This document shows positions 11,093 through 21,951 of a DNA stretch of 64,000 bases, in pieces. This stretch comes from Argopecten irradians. Taxonomy: Eukaryota; Mollusca; Bivalvia; Pectinida; Pectinidae. Below the pieces are notes generated by a model. It ran no database searches. It was not told the origin of the DNA and saw only the letters and a program-made list of their open reading frames with translations. Each line of letters opens with the position of its first letter. Position 1 is the stretch's first letter. Location: assembly GCF_041381155.1 (NCBI RefSeq), contig NC_091138.1:35209604-35273603 (forward strand), read 5' to 3'. The position numbers and the translations under genes are program-made.

Positions 11093-11319
11093 TGATCCGG
11101 CGGTTTAAAACACGATACAAATACATTCTTATGTTGTATTACAGTACATTAACATACTACTTGATACAAAATCATGGCTAAAAACTTATTGCTTTAAAGA
11201 TACACACACCTTGAAATATAACAACAATATATGACATATTTAACAATCGCAAAATATAATCCTGTTGCATATTTATCATTAAAGGCAGATATATCAGTTA
11301 ATGTTTGTTGAGATGTTTG

Positions 11320-12405
11320 ATTGAAACTGTAGGTGGCCCTGCAGGTAGGGCGTTAGAATTGTACCTGTTGCCCCTATTGCATGATCGTAAAAGGCGACTA
11401 AATTTAGGATCTTATCTTTTCTCTTCTTCCTAACTGACTTTTCTTTCCTAATGCCTCCCTTGGCACCGCCTCACTTTTGGCCTTGAGTTGAGCGTTCGCC
11501 CCTGTGAGGAAGGCTCTGGGTTCTGTCCCCTGGCCGAGTCACACCAAAGTCCATAAAAGTGGCAGTTTCTGCTCCTGCTTAGCGTTCAGCGTACAGGGAG
11601 TTGGACGGCTGGTTTGCCCGTTGTCAGTATAATGTGACCGGGTGGGGTGTGTTGCTTGGAGTCTTCGGCGGCATGCTTCAGTGATATAGCACTTTAAAAA
11701 GGGCAACAGTTCCACTATACAAGAAGACACAACACGAACATACCGCAGTCTCCCAGTGCACTCACCTCGCACACACGCAACACACCGCATACATGGGAGG
11801 CCGTCCTTACATGACCATAGCAGGTAGGGCGTTAGAATTGTACCTGCTGCCCCTATTGCATGATCGTAAAAGGCGACTAAATTTAGGATCTTATCTTTTC
11901 TATTCTTCCTAACTGACTTTATGTTTCCTAATGCCTCCCTTGGCACCGCCTCACTTTTGGCCTTGAGTTGAGCGTTCGCCCCTGTGAGGAAGGCTCTGGG
12001 TTCTGTCCCCTGGCCGAGACAGACCAAAGTCTATAAAAGTGGTAGTTTCTACTCCTGCTTAGCGCTCAGCATACAGGGAGTGGGACGACTGGTTCGCCCG
12101 TTGTCAGTATAATGTGACCGGGTGGGGTGTGTTGCTTGGTGTCTTCGGCGGCATGCTTCAGTGATATATAGCACTTTAAAAAGGGCAACAGTTCCACTAT
12201 ACAAGAAGACATAACATGAATATACCGCAGTCTCCCAAAACACGCACCTCGCACAACATACACGCAACACACCGCATACATGGGAGGCCGTCCTTGCATG
12301 ACCATAGCTGTTAATAGGACGTTAATTAATCAAACAAACAAACAAACATGACCATAGCTGTTAATAGGACGTTAATCAATCAAACAAACAAATTGAAACT
12401 GTAGG
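11320..12405 (+). mobile_element. SINE-A head-to-tail dimer with one target duplication
   Basis: A first copy (11334-11819) lacks its 3' tail and fuses at CCATAG/CAGGTAGGGCG to a second full copy (about 11820-12345), followed by a duplicated tail (to 12391). The whole 1058-bp block is bounded by ATTGAAACTGTAGG at 11320-11333 and 12392-12405. One 14-bp duplication around the entire compound shows it inserted as a unit. Long ORFs crossing it on the minus strand are not genes. Confidence 0.9.
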
Positions 12406-12451
12406 ATTGTTAATTATTTAACTTATAAATATTTATATTGAGTAATATATC

Positions 12452-12619
12452 TTCAGCTCCATCAGGAAAGAGAAATATAAGGAATTCACAGAGTTTGGTG
12501 ACGTAGAGCCGACCAAGGCATTGAAACATTGTTCTAAGCGCTGGTTGAGCGTTGAATTAACCAAACCTTTGTGTATTACAAATGTAAAGGAACTAAATAT
12601 ACTGAGTAAATATACATAA
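12452..12619 (+). pseudogene. hAT-type transposase-derived fragment
   Basis: An open frame reads FSSIRKEKYKEF, then DVEPTKALKHCSKRWLSVEL (split here by length only). The block 'DV-x-KhLKH-x-S-x-RWLS-E' is a hallmark of the hAT-type proteins related to ZNF862/KIAA1586, just before the dimerisation region. An acceptor-like TATATCTTCAG precedes the frame. It ends in a stop after about 55 codons without the rest of the domain, so it is a fragment. Two TGACGTCA-like sites follow at 12714-12740. Confidence 0.5.
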
Positions 12620-12924
12620 AAAGAAAACACAACTATAAAACAGTTTTTCCTCTCTAGCGCTTTCTCGGCTCATGCGGGTCTTTAGGGGTTTGAATTCTTT
12701 TATTTGTAAAACATGACGTCATAGTAAGATTACGTCATGACATGGTAGATAAAGATATTGTGAATGGTTCTGGAAGAAACTAACAAAATAAAAACTAATA
12801 TGAAGTTCCTTTGTCCCGTTTTGAATTTAACACAGGTTTCATAAGTTGAATGAATTACATTTCTTTACTTTCTCTTTTTAAAAGATCTGAATTAGACATT
12901 TGATATATTGGTAAAATAAAAAAG

Positions 12925-13342
12925 TTATCATTAGCACACATATGATAATGTGCAACTCTTTCTCAATTCCATTCCTGTCTGACCAATATAAAAATCTGAG
13001 CATTTGCTACAAATAAGTGCGTATATGACATTTTTGGATGTACAATTCATATTAGTTTTAATTTTGAAATTAAAACCATTTTTGAATGTATAATTTTTAC
13101 ACTCTATAATAATATCACATGTTTTGCAACGCTTTTGCATACATTTAGTGACAGAAGTCAGAAGAAATTTTGACGCACATAAAATACGTTTAAGGTTCTT
13201 AGGTTGACGCTTGCAATTTATTATTTTCTTGTAAGATAAAATCAATTTCATTCTGTCAGTACTTTTAGTCCAAACAACTACAATATTTTTCCAATTGTAA
13301 AAGGTTGTGAAGATTACATGAACAATAGCGACAGAATGCAAC
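12925..13342 (-). pseudogene. Penelope-like element, GIY-YIG endonuclease end
   Basis: The minus-strand ORF (137 codons open) contains CMQKRCKTCDIIIECKNYTF, then a block ending NVIYALICSKCSDFYIGQTG and MELRK. The linker with paired Cys (CKTC) followed by 'VIYALIC-x2-C-x3-YIGQTG' is the GIY-YIG nuclease of Penelope-like retroelements. RT upstream is absent: the element is cut at 13343 by an inverted SINE-A fragment, and the frame is lost after ELRK. The fragment is inactive. Confidence 0.8.
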
Positions 13343-13977
13343 AAAGTGAGGTGTCAAGGGAGACGTTAGAAGAAATTAAGTTAGAAAGAAGAAAAGATAA
13401 TATCCTCAATTTAGTCGCCTTTAACGATCATGCAATATAGGAGCAGTTTACATTCTACCGTCCTGGGTTTGTTATTGCATGATTGTAAAAGGCGACTAAA
13501 TTTAGGATCTTATCTTTTCTCTTCTTCCTAACTGACTTTATCCTTCCAAATGCCTCCCTTGGCACCGCCTCACTTCTGGCCTTGAGTTGAGCGTTCGCCC
13601 CTGTGAGAAAGGCTCTGGGTTCTATCCCCTGGCCGAGACACACCAAAGTCTATAAAAGTGGTAGTTTCTGCTCCTGCTTAACGCTCAGCATACAGGGAGT
13701 GGGACGACTGGTTCGCCCGTTGTCAGTATAATGTGACCGGGTGTGTTGCTTGGTGTCTTCGGCGGCATACTTCAGTGATATAGCACTATAAAAAGGGCAA
13801 CAGTTCCACAATACAAGAAGACACAACATGAATATACCGCAGTCTCCCAAAACACGCACCTCGCACAACATACACGCAATACACTGCATACATGGGAGGC
13901 CGTCCTTACATGACCATAGCTGTTAATAGGACGTTAATTAATCAAACAAACAAACAAAAATTAATCAAACAAACAAA
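13343..13977. repeat. Inverted SINE-A pair
   Basis: A minus-strand 5' portion (13343-13459) faces a nearly full plus-strand copy (13471-13977), which begins within the TTATTGCATGATTGTAAAAG block and ends in a doubled (CAAA)n tail. The pair could form a long hairpin in RNA. Confidence 0.85.
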
Positions 13978-13979
13978 GT

Positions 13980-14840
13980 GTATGCGGTCATGGAATTCAC
14001 ATAGCCTCTGTGTAGAATATACACACACCTACTCTACATGTGTACACACTCCTCTGTCCAACTTACATAAACACTGTTAATGACAATACAATTTGGAATT
14101 ACTTAAAAGCTTACAGATCTTAGAGTTAAAAGTAAACTAATCTGAGTTTCTTTCTGTGTACATTATAGTTGTTTGAAAATGATTATTGATAAGGCTGCCC
14201 TCATGTGTGCATGGTTTCACTATACATACATTACTGTCCAATACAAGAGTCAAGAGTGTAGGACAAAAACTCATTTTTAATGAAAATAAGACTTAAATGC
14301 TTTCTTTATTTTGATTTTTTTTTATGTAGGAATTTTAATTAAGAAGAATGTCAAACAAAATATATACATTAGTTGAGTATTCTTGAAATAATTTATATCA
14401 AAGTCGGTCACCCGACCACCAGATATTAGACTGTTGAAAGATATGCAAAGCCTTCAATTAAACTTAATTTTCCAGGACCTACAGTATCTGTTTTCTGGAG
14501 AATGGGGCATCTGCCTAACAGCTTGATGTTTTTATATGGATTAGTCAAATACTCATAATTAAGAATTAATTATTTTTTTCACAAAACCAGAGTGGTGTAT
14601 CAAATGTCAAATAATTAACAGGACTTGATGGCAGTATTGAATTCATCCAATTCATTTAATTTCTTTCTAATTTTTCTGTATCTGCTGCGTTGTATTTGCA
14701 GTACTTTGAGTACTTTGATTACTAATTAAAATCCAAATACCTTATGAAGTCGGCTATTTTTACTGATTATGATATATTGTCTCTGCACACGTTATTTCTC
14801 GCACTAGTTTTCATTCTCCTTCCCCTTCTTATGCCTTTTG
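13980..14840. other. No recognisable feature
   Basis: AT-rich, non-repetitive within the window; no supported coding or structural signal. Confidence 0.6.
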
Positions 14841-14844
14841 TTCA

Positions 14845-15522
14845 TCAAACTGTCCAATTGTGTTCTTCCCTTTCTTGATTCCTCTTGATTGAGTGAAGTT
14901 CTTTAGAAATTTCCATAAGCATCTGTGTGTTGTTGGCGTCTACTTGCTGTTTCTGTTCTATGATGGTGCATAGATGTGATAAGCTTTTAAACATACTGTC
15001 CTGTTGTTCCGTATGCGTCTGAGCATCCATGGTATGTGCAACTGCCTCCACTTGCCTAACGTCTTCTAAATCGGACATTTCAAAGCAATCCAAATCGATA
15101 TCGTCTAATGTAGACATACATATGTCACCGTCACTGTTGTTCAATGCTTCAGGGAGCTCTTTAAGGGGATAAACCTTTCCTTTGTTAATCCAGTAGTCAT
15201 CTGACTCTGCCTTCGACAGCTTGACATAGTGAATACCTTAAATTGTATATACTGGATGGGAGGACTTCCTGCAGTAGTTGGTATTATCCAAGGGTGCTTC
15301 CACTATGTCCCGCGTTACCAGTTTCGCCTTATGGTCAGCATAACTTTCCAGATGGCGGGTTAGGTCATGTTCTGTAGTAGATCGAAATAAACAGAGGGAA
15401 CAGTAGAAAGTGCTATTCTCTAAAGCAATATGATGCTTGTAGATGTGACTTATCACCCGGCGTTGCTCATCTTTGAAGTGGCATACCACTTGTGACAAGA
15501 TAAGATCTTGTGTTTCTGTGAT
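14845..15522 (-). pseudogene. C2H2-like zinc-finger ORF split by one stop
   Basis: A minus-strand frame is open from about 15522 to 14845 except for one TAA at 15238-15240. The N-terminal part has FYCSLCLFRSTTEHDLTRHL with a second His six residues on (C-x2-C-x12-H-x6-H, an odd spacing). The C-terminal part is acidic (STLDDIDLDCFEMSDLEDV), then a helical Gln-rich stretch that may form a coiled coil. There is no ATG at the start of the open frame, and an AG acceptor could lie near 15523, so this may be an internal exon. The family is not recognised. Whether the single stop marks a pseudogene or a sequencing error cannot be told here. Confidence 0.5.
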
Positions 15523-16051
15523 GTGTCACGTTTATTACGATATTATTTCAATCTGGACAAATACCAGAACATCTGTTAATAATTATTGACTTGAAGATAC
15601 TAGGAAACGTAACTCAACCATTGGTAAATATATACCTGTTCTTTGATGCATCGTAATCAGCCAATATTCAGATGAAGTATGAGTGATACGTTGGGAGAAA
15701 GCATGGTTGGTTACTGGAAGTGTGAACCGGAAATGACGTAGTACACAAGTTGTGTGTGAAATATTCCTATTTTTAGTACGAGCGAGTATAGCAGAGTCTC
15801 GGATGTAAGTATAGTACGTATGCAAGTTATAACTAATGATGTAGGTTAGGATGTGTTTTACTTATTACGTATAATACAAATGTTCCAAATTGTGTACGCA
15901 ACCTTTTCCAACAAGAATCCAGCAATAGAATAGAATTCGTCCATTCTCACAGGGTCCACTCGTCACAATATTTTAATTACTTCAAATTAATTCAGATCTC
16001 ATTTGTGATAACCTACCAAAGGGAAACTTTATGCTAATTGTTTTCTTTTTT

Positions 16052-17059
16052 AGGTCATCTGACCCAAGGATGACGTATTGTCATCATGCACCGTCCGTCG
16101 TCGTGCGCCGTCCGCCGTGTGTAAACTTTTTATTCAAACGACTTCTTCTCAATAACCGGAAGGCCCAGGGTACTCATATTTGGCCTGTAGGTTGCTGGGA
16201 TGGAGGGCTACCAAGTTTGTTCAAATGAATGACCTTGATCTTCATTCAAGGTCACAGGGGTCAAAAAGGCTAAAATCTTTAAACAACTTCTTCTCAAGAA
16301 CCAGAAGGCCCAGGGTACTGATATTTGCCCTGTGGGATGAAGGGCTACCAAGTTTGTTCAAATAAATGACCTTGACCTTCATTCAAGGTCACAGAGGTCA
16401 AATAGGCTAAAATCTTTAAACGACTTCTTCTCAAGAACCAGAAGTCCCAGGGTACTGATATTGGGCCTGTGACATGCATGGATGAAGGGCTACCAAGATT
16501 GTTCAAATGAATGACCTTAACCTTCATTCAAGGTCACGGGGGTCAAAAAGGCTAAAATATTTAAACGACTTCTTCTCAAGAACCAGAAGGCCAAGGGTAC
16601 TGATGTTTGGCCGGTAGGATGCTGGGATGAAGGGCTACCAAGTTTGTTCAAATAAATGACCTTGACCTTCATTCAAGGTCACAGGGGTCAAATAGGCTAA
16701 AATCATTTAAACAAATTCTTGTGAATAACTAAGAGGCCTAGAGACCTGATATTAGGCCTGTGGCATGCTGGGATAAAGGGCTACCAAGTTTGTTCAAATG
16801 AATGACCTTGATCTTCATTCAAGGTCACAGGGGTCAAATAGGCTAAAATCTTTAAATGACTTCTTCTTAAGAACCAGAAGGCCCAGGGTACTGATATTGG
16901 GCATGTAGCATGCTGGGATGAAGGGCTACCAAGTTTGTTCAAATAAATGACCTTGACCTTCATTTAAGGTCACAGGGGTCAAATAGGCTAAAATCTTTAA
17001 ACGACTATGTTGTATTGTACTAATAGTCAGATGACCGTTAAGGCCCATGGGCCTCTTGT
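16052..17059 (+). mobile_element. Hairpin-ended tandem-repeat element E1
   Basis: End A follows a T-tract: AGGTCATCTGACCCAAGG with a CGTCCG-rich stretch (16101-16122). End B is TCAGATGACC, GTTAA, the hairpin GGCCCATGGGCC and TCTTGT (17027-17059). The core is six degenerate tandem units of 145 bp (GGGCTACCAAGTTTGTTC at 16205, 16342, 16487, 16632, 16778, 16923), each with a TGACCTTGA...TCAAGGTCA palindrome. The 10-bp arm GGTCATCTGA is shared, inverted, by the two ends. No coding capacity. Confidence 0.85.
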
Positions 17060-19093
17060 TATTCTAATAGGTCTGTCGGAAAATTCTATTGCACTGTTGT
17101 GTACAAGATGACAAAGACGTTTACATTTGAGAATCCAGTCGTCGCCCAGTTTGGTACCTTAACTCTGTTACAAGGTCCGATGGCACACCTACAGTCGTGA
17201 TGACGAGGTTCTCAGGGATTGTGCCACTGGAAGACCTGCTGAACTAGAAAATGAACTTACTGATTACTCTGCATGCCATCCGATTTTGAACTGCCTAGAT
17301 TTGTTCCTGATAGACACCGATCGACAGTTACTGGGCCAGTATAGGTAAAATAAGTAACGGCATCATAGGTGACAAGTGAGTTATGCTCTGTCTGTCGGTA
17401 GCGATGCTGACAATCTCTTGCAATTAATCTCTGTTGAATTATGTTATAGTTTATCTGATTTACCCAAGTCAAACAATATTGCATAGTATATTTGGATTTG
17501 TAAAAATTATAACTGATTTGTCGATTTATTACAATTTATATTCTTGTGCCTTTGTCAATCAATGAGATTAATTTATTAACTTACATTATATATAATAATA
17601 ATAATAAAAACACTGTAAGAGATATCTTCATAATTCCAATTGTTCTGAAATCAGAACGATTTTTTAAATGTTCCAGCAAAATTAATGTAGTGTAACTTAC
17701 TTACTTTTGGAAAAAAATCGTCTTTTTGTGTCCCTATTTCCCTGATGCAAATTTTCGCTTGGAAGGTCTTTATCACTACGGTGTTTTATTCACGTTGAAA
17801 ACAAGCGTTCTGACGCCCTTCGCGGGTTAAGTTCATTTTACGAATTTAAAATCAACAAAAGGAGCGGAATAATATCAAGAAACAATGCATTTTCAGCTCT
17901 AATATCGACATCAGTCGGGCACAAAACCCGATATCGAATAAGAATTCCCTGTAATAGTTGCAATAGGAAAATAATACGAAGTCAGTAAATAAATGTTTAA
18001 TTTCGTTCGTTTGATTCAATTTCTAAATTTGTTGACTTGATCCCCAACATTCCAGTGACGTCACTTTTAGTAGGAGTGAATGAAACGGCAGTCAGTCCCG
18101 CCAAACAGTGACGTCACAATCACCGGAATGACGTCGCTTACATAATTCCCACGGTAGTAAAAAGGAGTACACACTCATTCGGTTTAGTGAATGCAACTTT
18201 TCTTGATCATCAAAGAAGCGTTTTCGCTTTGAGCGAAATCGTGTAAATAACAGACAATTTGCTTTCGTTTTGAATACCATCTTCTGTATGTATAATGAAA
18301 AAAGTTACAGGATAAACAGAATACAAGGTCACAATCTTACAATACAAGTTTTATTTTGGTGTCGACAGGGAAAACAAAGATAATTCTGCAAAACCTCATC
18401 TAATCTCATCGCAAAAACGATAGCAGCATCGATATTAATTATAGCAAAATAAAAATGTCCAACGTTGGAAATATTGCAAGTACATTCATTATTTACATAA
18501 ACCAGTAATTAGAATTATCATTTATTTCATCTAGACTACATAATTTGCGAATCCCATACACTGCCTGCAAGGAGACGATCTTGGCCTATCGCTACCCACG
18601 ATGCTCTCGATCGTGGTCTTATATTATGTAACTTTTCATGGGATGTTAAATCTAGATATATCTGTTTTCGACAGTTAAATTTCTATGAACATGTGTAAAA
18701 CAAGCAGTCTCAACTGCTATTCCGAGGCCGTAAAATGCAATATTGATCACATCAGCCAAAACACAGGGGCACGCAAATTATGACAGAAACGTTTACTAGT
18801 AAATTGATACGTATGTCATTTAAAAGTATTGGAGACCTTTTGATATGCACGTGTATGTATCATGACGTTTCAAGTGGCTGCCCGTATTATTTTTTGTGAA
18901 AAATGAATTATATATATTATATATATGTTATAAAATTCGGTTAGCTTTTTTATTGTCATTATTAAAATACACTGTATGTGATATTTAAACGAAAACACAT
19001 ATTTTACCTAAGAAGCCAATTATATATATAATGTAAGTATCGGTTAGCTTGTAAAAGTTATAATATCTATAATGTAATGAATATATTTGTAAA
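17060..19093. other. Unassigned region with TGACGTCA inverted repeat
   Basis: Mostly unremarkable AT-rich DNA. Around 18049-18135 two GTGACGTCAC palindromes lie in an inverted arrangement bordered by CATTCC and GGAATG. These could be CREB/ATF-type promoter sites or the ends of a short MITE. No gene start is recognisable next to them. A short palindrome GTTCTGA/TCAGAAC lies near 17643. Confidence 0.4.
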
Positions 19094-19225
19094 TTTGTTT
19101 GTTTGATTAATTAACGTCATATTAACAGCTATGGTCATGCAAGGACGGCCTCCCATGTATGCGCTGTGTTGCGTGTATGTTGTGAGAGGTGCGTGTTTTG
19201 GGAGACTGTGGTATATTCATGTTGT
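19094..19225 (-). repeat. SINE-A, 5'-truncated copy
   Basis: Contains the (CAAA)n tail and about 115 bp of 3' sequence up to the TTCATGTTGT block. The truncation point is typical of incomplete target-primed reverse transcription. Confidence 0.85.
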
Positions 19226-19950
19226 CATAAAAATTGTAAGCCTAACTCAAAGTGTGAAAGAACATGATATATGGTTCGCAAACTCTAGACAGACAATCAG
19301 GCGTTCGTGAACAATTTTACCCTATGTTGTGTCATATTCTGTAAGATCAACACTGATGATACATGCTGTCCGTTACAACCCACCCACGAGGTCCTGAAGA
19401 TGGCTAAAGCTGCAACAAGGAACTACAATGTGTCACTTATCTTCAGATTTCCAAGTGGAATTGAAATAATTATTGCTTGTATGTGTGATATTTACATATG
19501 AAGCAATCTGTGATGTGACTTGATCATGAACAGTTGTTTTGTATTGATTTAGTTGAGCCAATTTTGGAATTTAACAAATTTTTGATATGTGAATATCTGG
19601 AGTCATTTGAAGCTAGCCAGCTGTATTTATTTAAAAAAAATATATATATTTATAATTGAGTTGTTTGTCTATTATATGAAATAGTTGCTATTGTTTTTAT
19701 CACGTGTATGTCAACATATAGAAAAAAAGGTTATGACAGTACATTCCACAAGAAAAAGTCACCTAATCATTGAAATATGTGATAATTCAATGAACTGAAT
19801 CCAGTTTCTGAGTGTACCTCGTTGAGATATGTATCTGTTTGAATATATAACAAAATCACACTTTAAAACCATGATATTACATAGCCGTCTATACTGTGCG
19901 CGAAATACAGAAAAAAGTATAATACAAGAAAATATCAATTTTCATCTATG
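19226..19950. other. No recognisable feature
   Basis: AT-rich stretch; no coding or repeat structure I can support. Confidence 0.55.
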
Positions 19951-20833
19951 CGACGTTAATAAATCAAACAAACAAACAATTTGTGAATCATTTTAATGTT
20001 CCGTGGGCATTTGTTTTGTTTGATTAATTAACGTCCTATTAACAGCTATGGTCATGTAAGGATGCCCTGCAGGTAGGGCGTTAGAATTGTACCTGCTGCC
20101 CTTACTGCATGATCGTAAAAGGCGACTAAATTTAGGATATTTTCTCTTCTTCCTAAGTGACTTTATCCTTCCTACCGCCTCACTTTTGGCCTTGAGTTGA
20201 GCGTTTGCCCCTGTGAGGAAGGCTCTGGGTTCTGTCCCCTGGCCAAGACACACCAAAGTCTATAACAGTGGTAGTTTCTGCTCCAACTAAGCGCTCAGCA
20301 TACATAGACTGGGACGACTGGTTCGGCCGTTGTCATTTTTTTGTTTGTTTGATTTATTAACGTCATATTAACAGCTATGGTCATGTAAGGACGGCCTCCC
20401 ATGCATGCGGTGTGTTCGTATTATGTGACCGGGTGGGGTGTGTTGCTTTGTGTCTTCGGCGGCATGCTTCAGTAGTTCCACTGTACAAGAAAACACTACA
20501 TGAATATACCGCAGTCTCCCAAAACACGCACCTCTCACAACATACACGCAACACACAGCATACATGGGAGGCCGTCCTTACATGACCATAGTTGTTAATA
20601 GGACGTTAATAAATCAAACAAGTGTGTTGCTTGGTGTCTTTTGCGGCATGCTTCAGTGATAAAGCGCTATATAATGGGCAGCAGTTCCACTATACAAGAA
20701 GACACAACATGAATATACCGCAGTCTCCCAAAACACTTCGTACTTCACACACGCTACACACTGCATACATGGGAGGCCGTCCTTACATGACCCTGGCTGT
20801 TAATGGGACGTTTAAATAATCAAACAAACAAAC
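19951..20833. repeat. SINE-A mosaic cluster
   Basis: Pieces in order: plus tail (19951-19980), minus 3' end (20011-20062), plus copy from GCCCTGCAGG (20064-20336), inserted minus 3' end (20337-20417), resumption of the plus copy (20418-20621), and a further plus 3' part (20622-20833) of a CCTGGCTG subvariant. At least three insertion events are needed. Confidence 0.85.
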
Positions 20834-21480
20834 GAAATCTCTCCTGACTTCAGCATAAAATTTACGCAGTAGGTTGTCGGAGATGGCAGTTTAACAGCTG
20901 TCAATCACATCCAAAGTTTTGCCCCTTGCCTCCAAATATACAGTTGTCGTCTACAAGTAGGCGTCGCGTTCGATATTAAGATCCGACCAGTGCGCGTCAT
21001 ATATAACTCGGTAGTAAGCTCCGCCCACTTCACTATGCGTAGTGATTGATGGCATCTTCGGAAATAAGCCCCGCACACCTCGAATTTGATTGGTTCAACA
21101 GAAATATTCGAGTGCAGGGGTGTGCTAGCTTCCAGGGGTGTGTTAGTTCGAAAGACAAACACACACGCAGCTGAGCGAGGTTTTTGGAAAAAGTAGGGAG
21201 CTAGTAAATTTAAAGAAACTTTTATATAGTGTAAATAAAGTGGAGGTATATTAATAACTTAGAACACACATCCATCCCTCTAAATTATTTATTACATTTG
21301 CCGATCATATCGCTTCTTGTACATGTACATATGTAGTTTTTGGGTTTTATGTATGTATGCCAGAAGTCACGAATATCAATAAATGGCTTTCCTACTTAAG
21401 TTCAAGTGAAATATAAAAAAAAACACCACAGAGGTACTGACAGAAATATTTATTAGTAAATTGATAAGCATGGGATTATA
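20834..21480. other. Unassigned, locally GC-richer segment
   Basis: 20900-21180 is richer in CpG than its surroundings (for example GCTCCGCCCACTT at 21018) and may be a promoter-like or MITE fragment. No start codon context or terminal repeats support either. Confidence 0.3.
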
Positions 21481-21540
21481 ATCATCTGAATGACTTTTGT
21501 TAAATGGTAATTAACATAGATTTAGTCTACCGTTTATTTA

Positions 21541-21745
21541 GAGTCATGTTATTTGTAAACCATTTTGCAATTTGATGAAAGTTGTTTTTGAGTTGACGGT
21601 TAACATTAGTATTGTCAATACCCTTTACATGCATAGTACTTTCATCTGCATGAATATCTATTTAACACTTTTCGCATCATTTGCATAAATTATAAACAGT
21701 AAAGGACCAAGTATCGATTCTTGTGGAACTCATGATTTTATCAAT
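21541..21745 (-). pseudogene. LINE reverse transcriptase fragment
   Basis: The minus strand reads VPQESILGPLLFIIYANDA (21735-21680), then after a short damaged spot HADESTMHVKGIDNTNVN, QLKNNFHQIAKWFTNNMT. This is the RT palm motif block (GVPQGSILGPLLF-type), the position of the ADD catalytic pair (here ADE) and the following helix of Jockey-like LINEs. Loss of the second catalytic Asp and absent flanking domains make it inactive. It lies just 3' of the TRIM-like gene on the same strand. Confidence 0.85.
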
Positions 21746-21951
21746 TCGGGTGATAATTATTTCCTCTGTACTAATCCCTGCCGTTATCGATTATATTGTT
21801 TGACTGGTTGGACCTAGTTGTTCGTTTCAGAATTAAAGACAGTTCTTGTGAATGTATGCTTTTTTTCAGGCGAGCCTTGACAAAGTCCTGTATGAAATCT
21901 CCAGATCCGACAGGATTTATAAACGAATGTGACCCCAGTCCCTTTAGAGCG

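Noticed and set aside
11539..12027. 162-codon minus-strand ORF and its many near-copies (for example 1123-1536, 19993-20256, 26838-27056, 36800-37054, 44392-44661)
   Set aside because: All lie within SINE-A copies and repeat the same translated stretch (GQGTEPRAFLTGANAQLKAK). They are by-products of a non-coding repeat: the frame is not conserved between copies and has no start context.
16180..16963. Several 60-codon ORFs with shared ends
   Set aside because: Derived from the 145-bp units of element E1.
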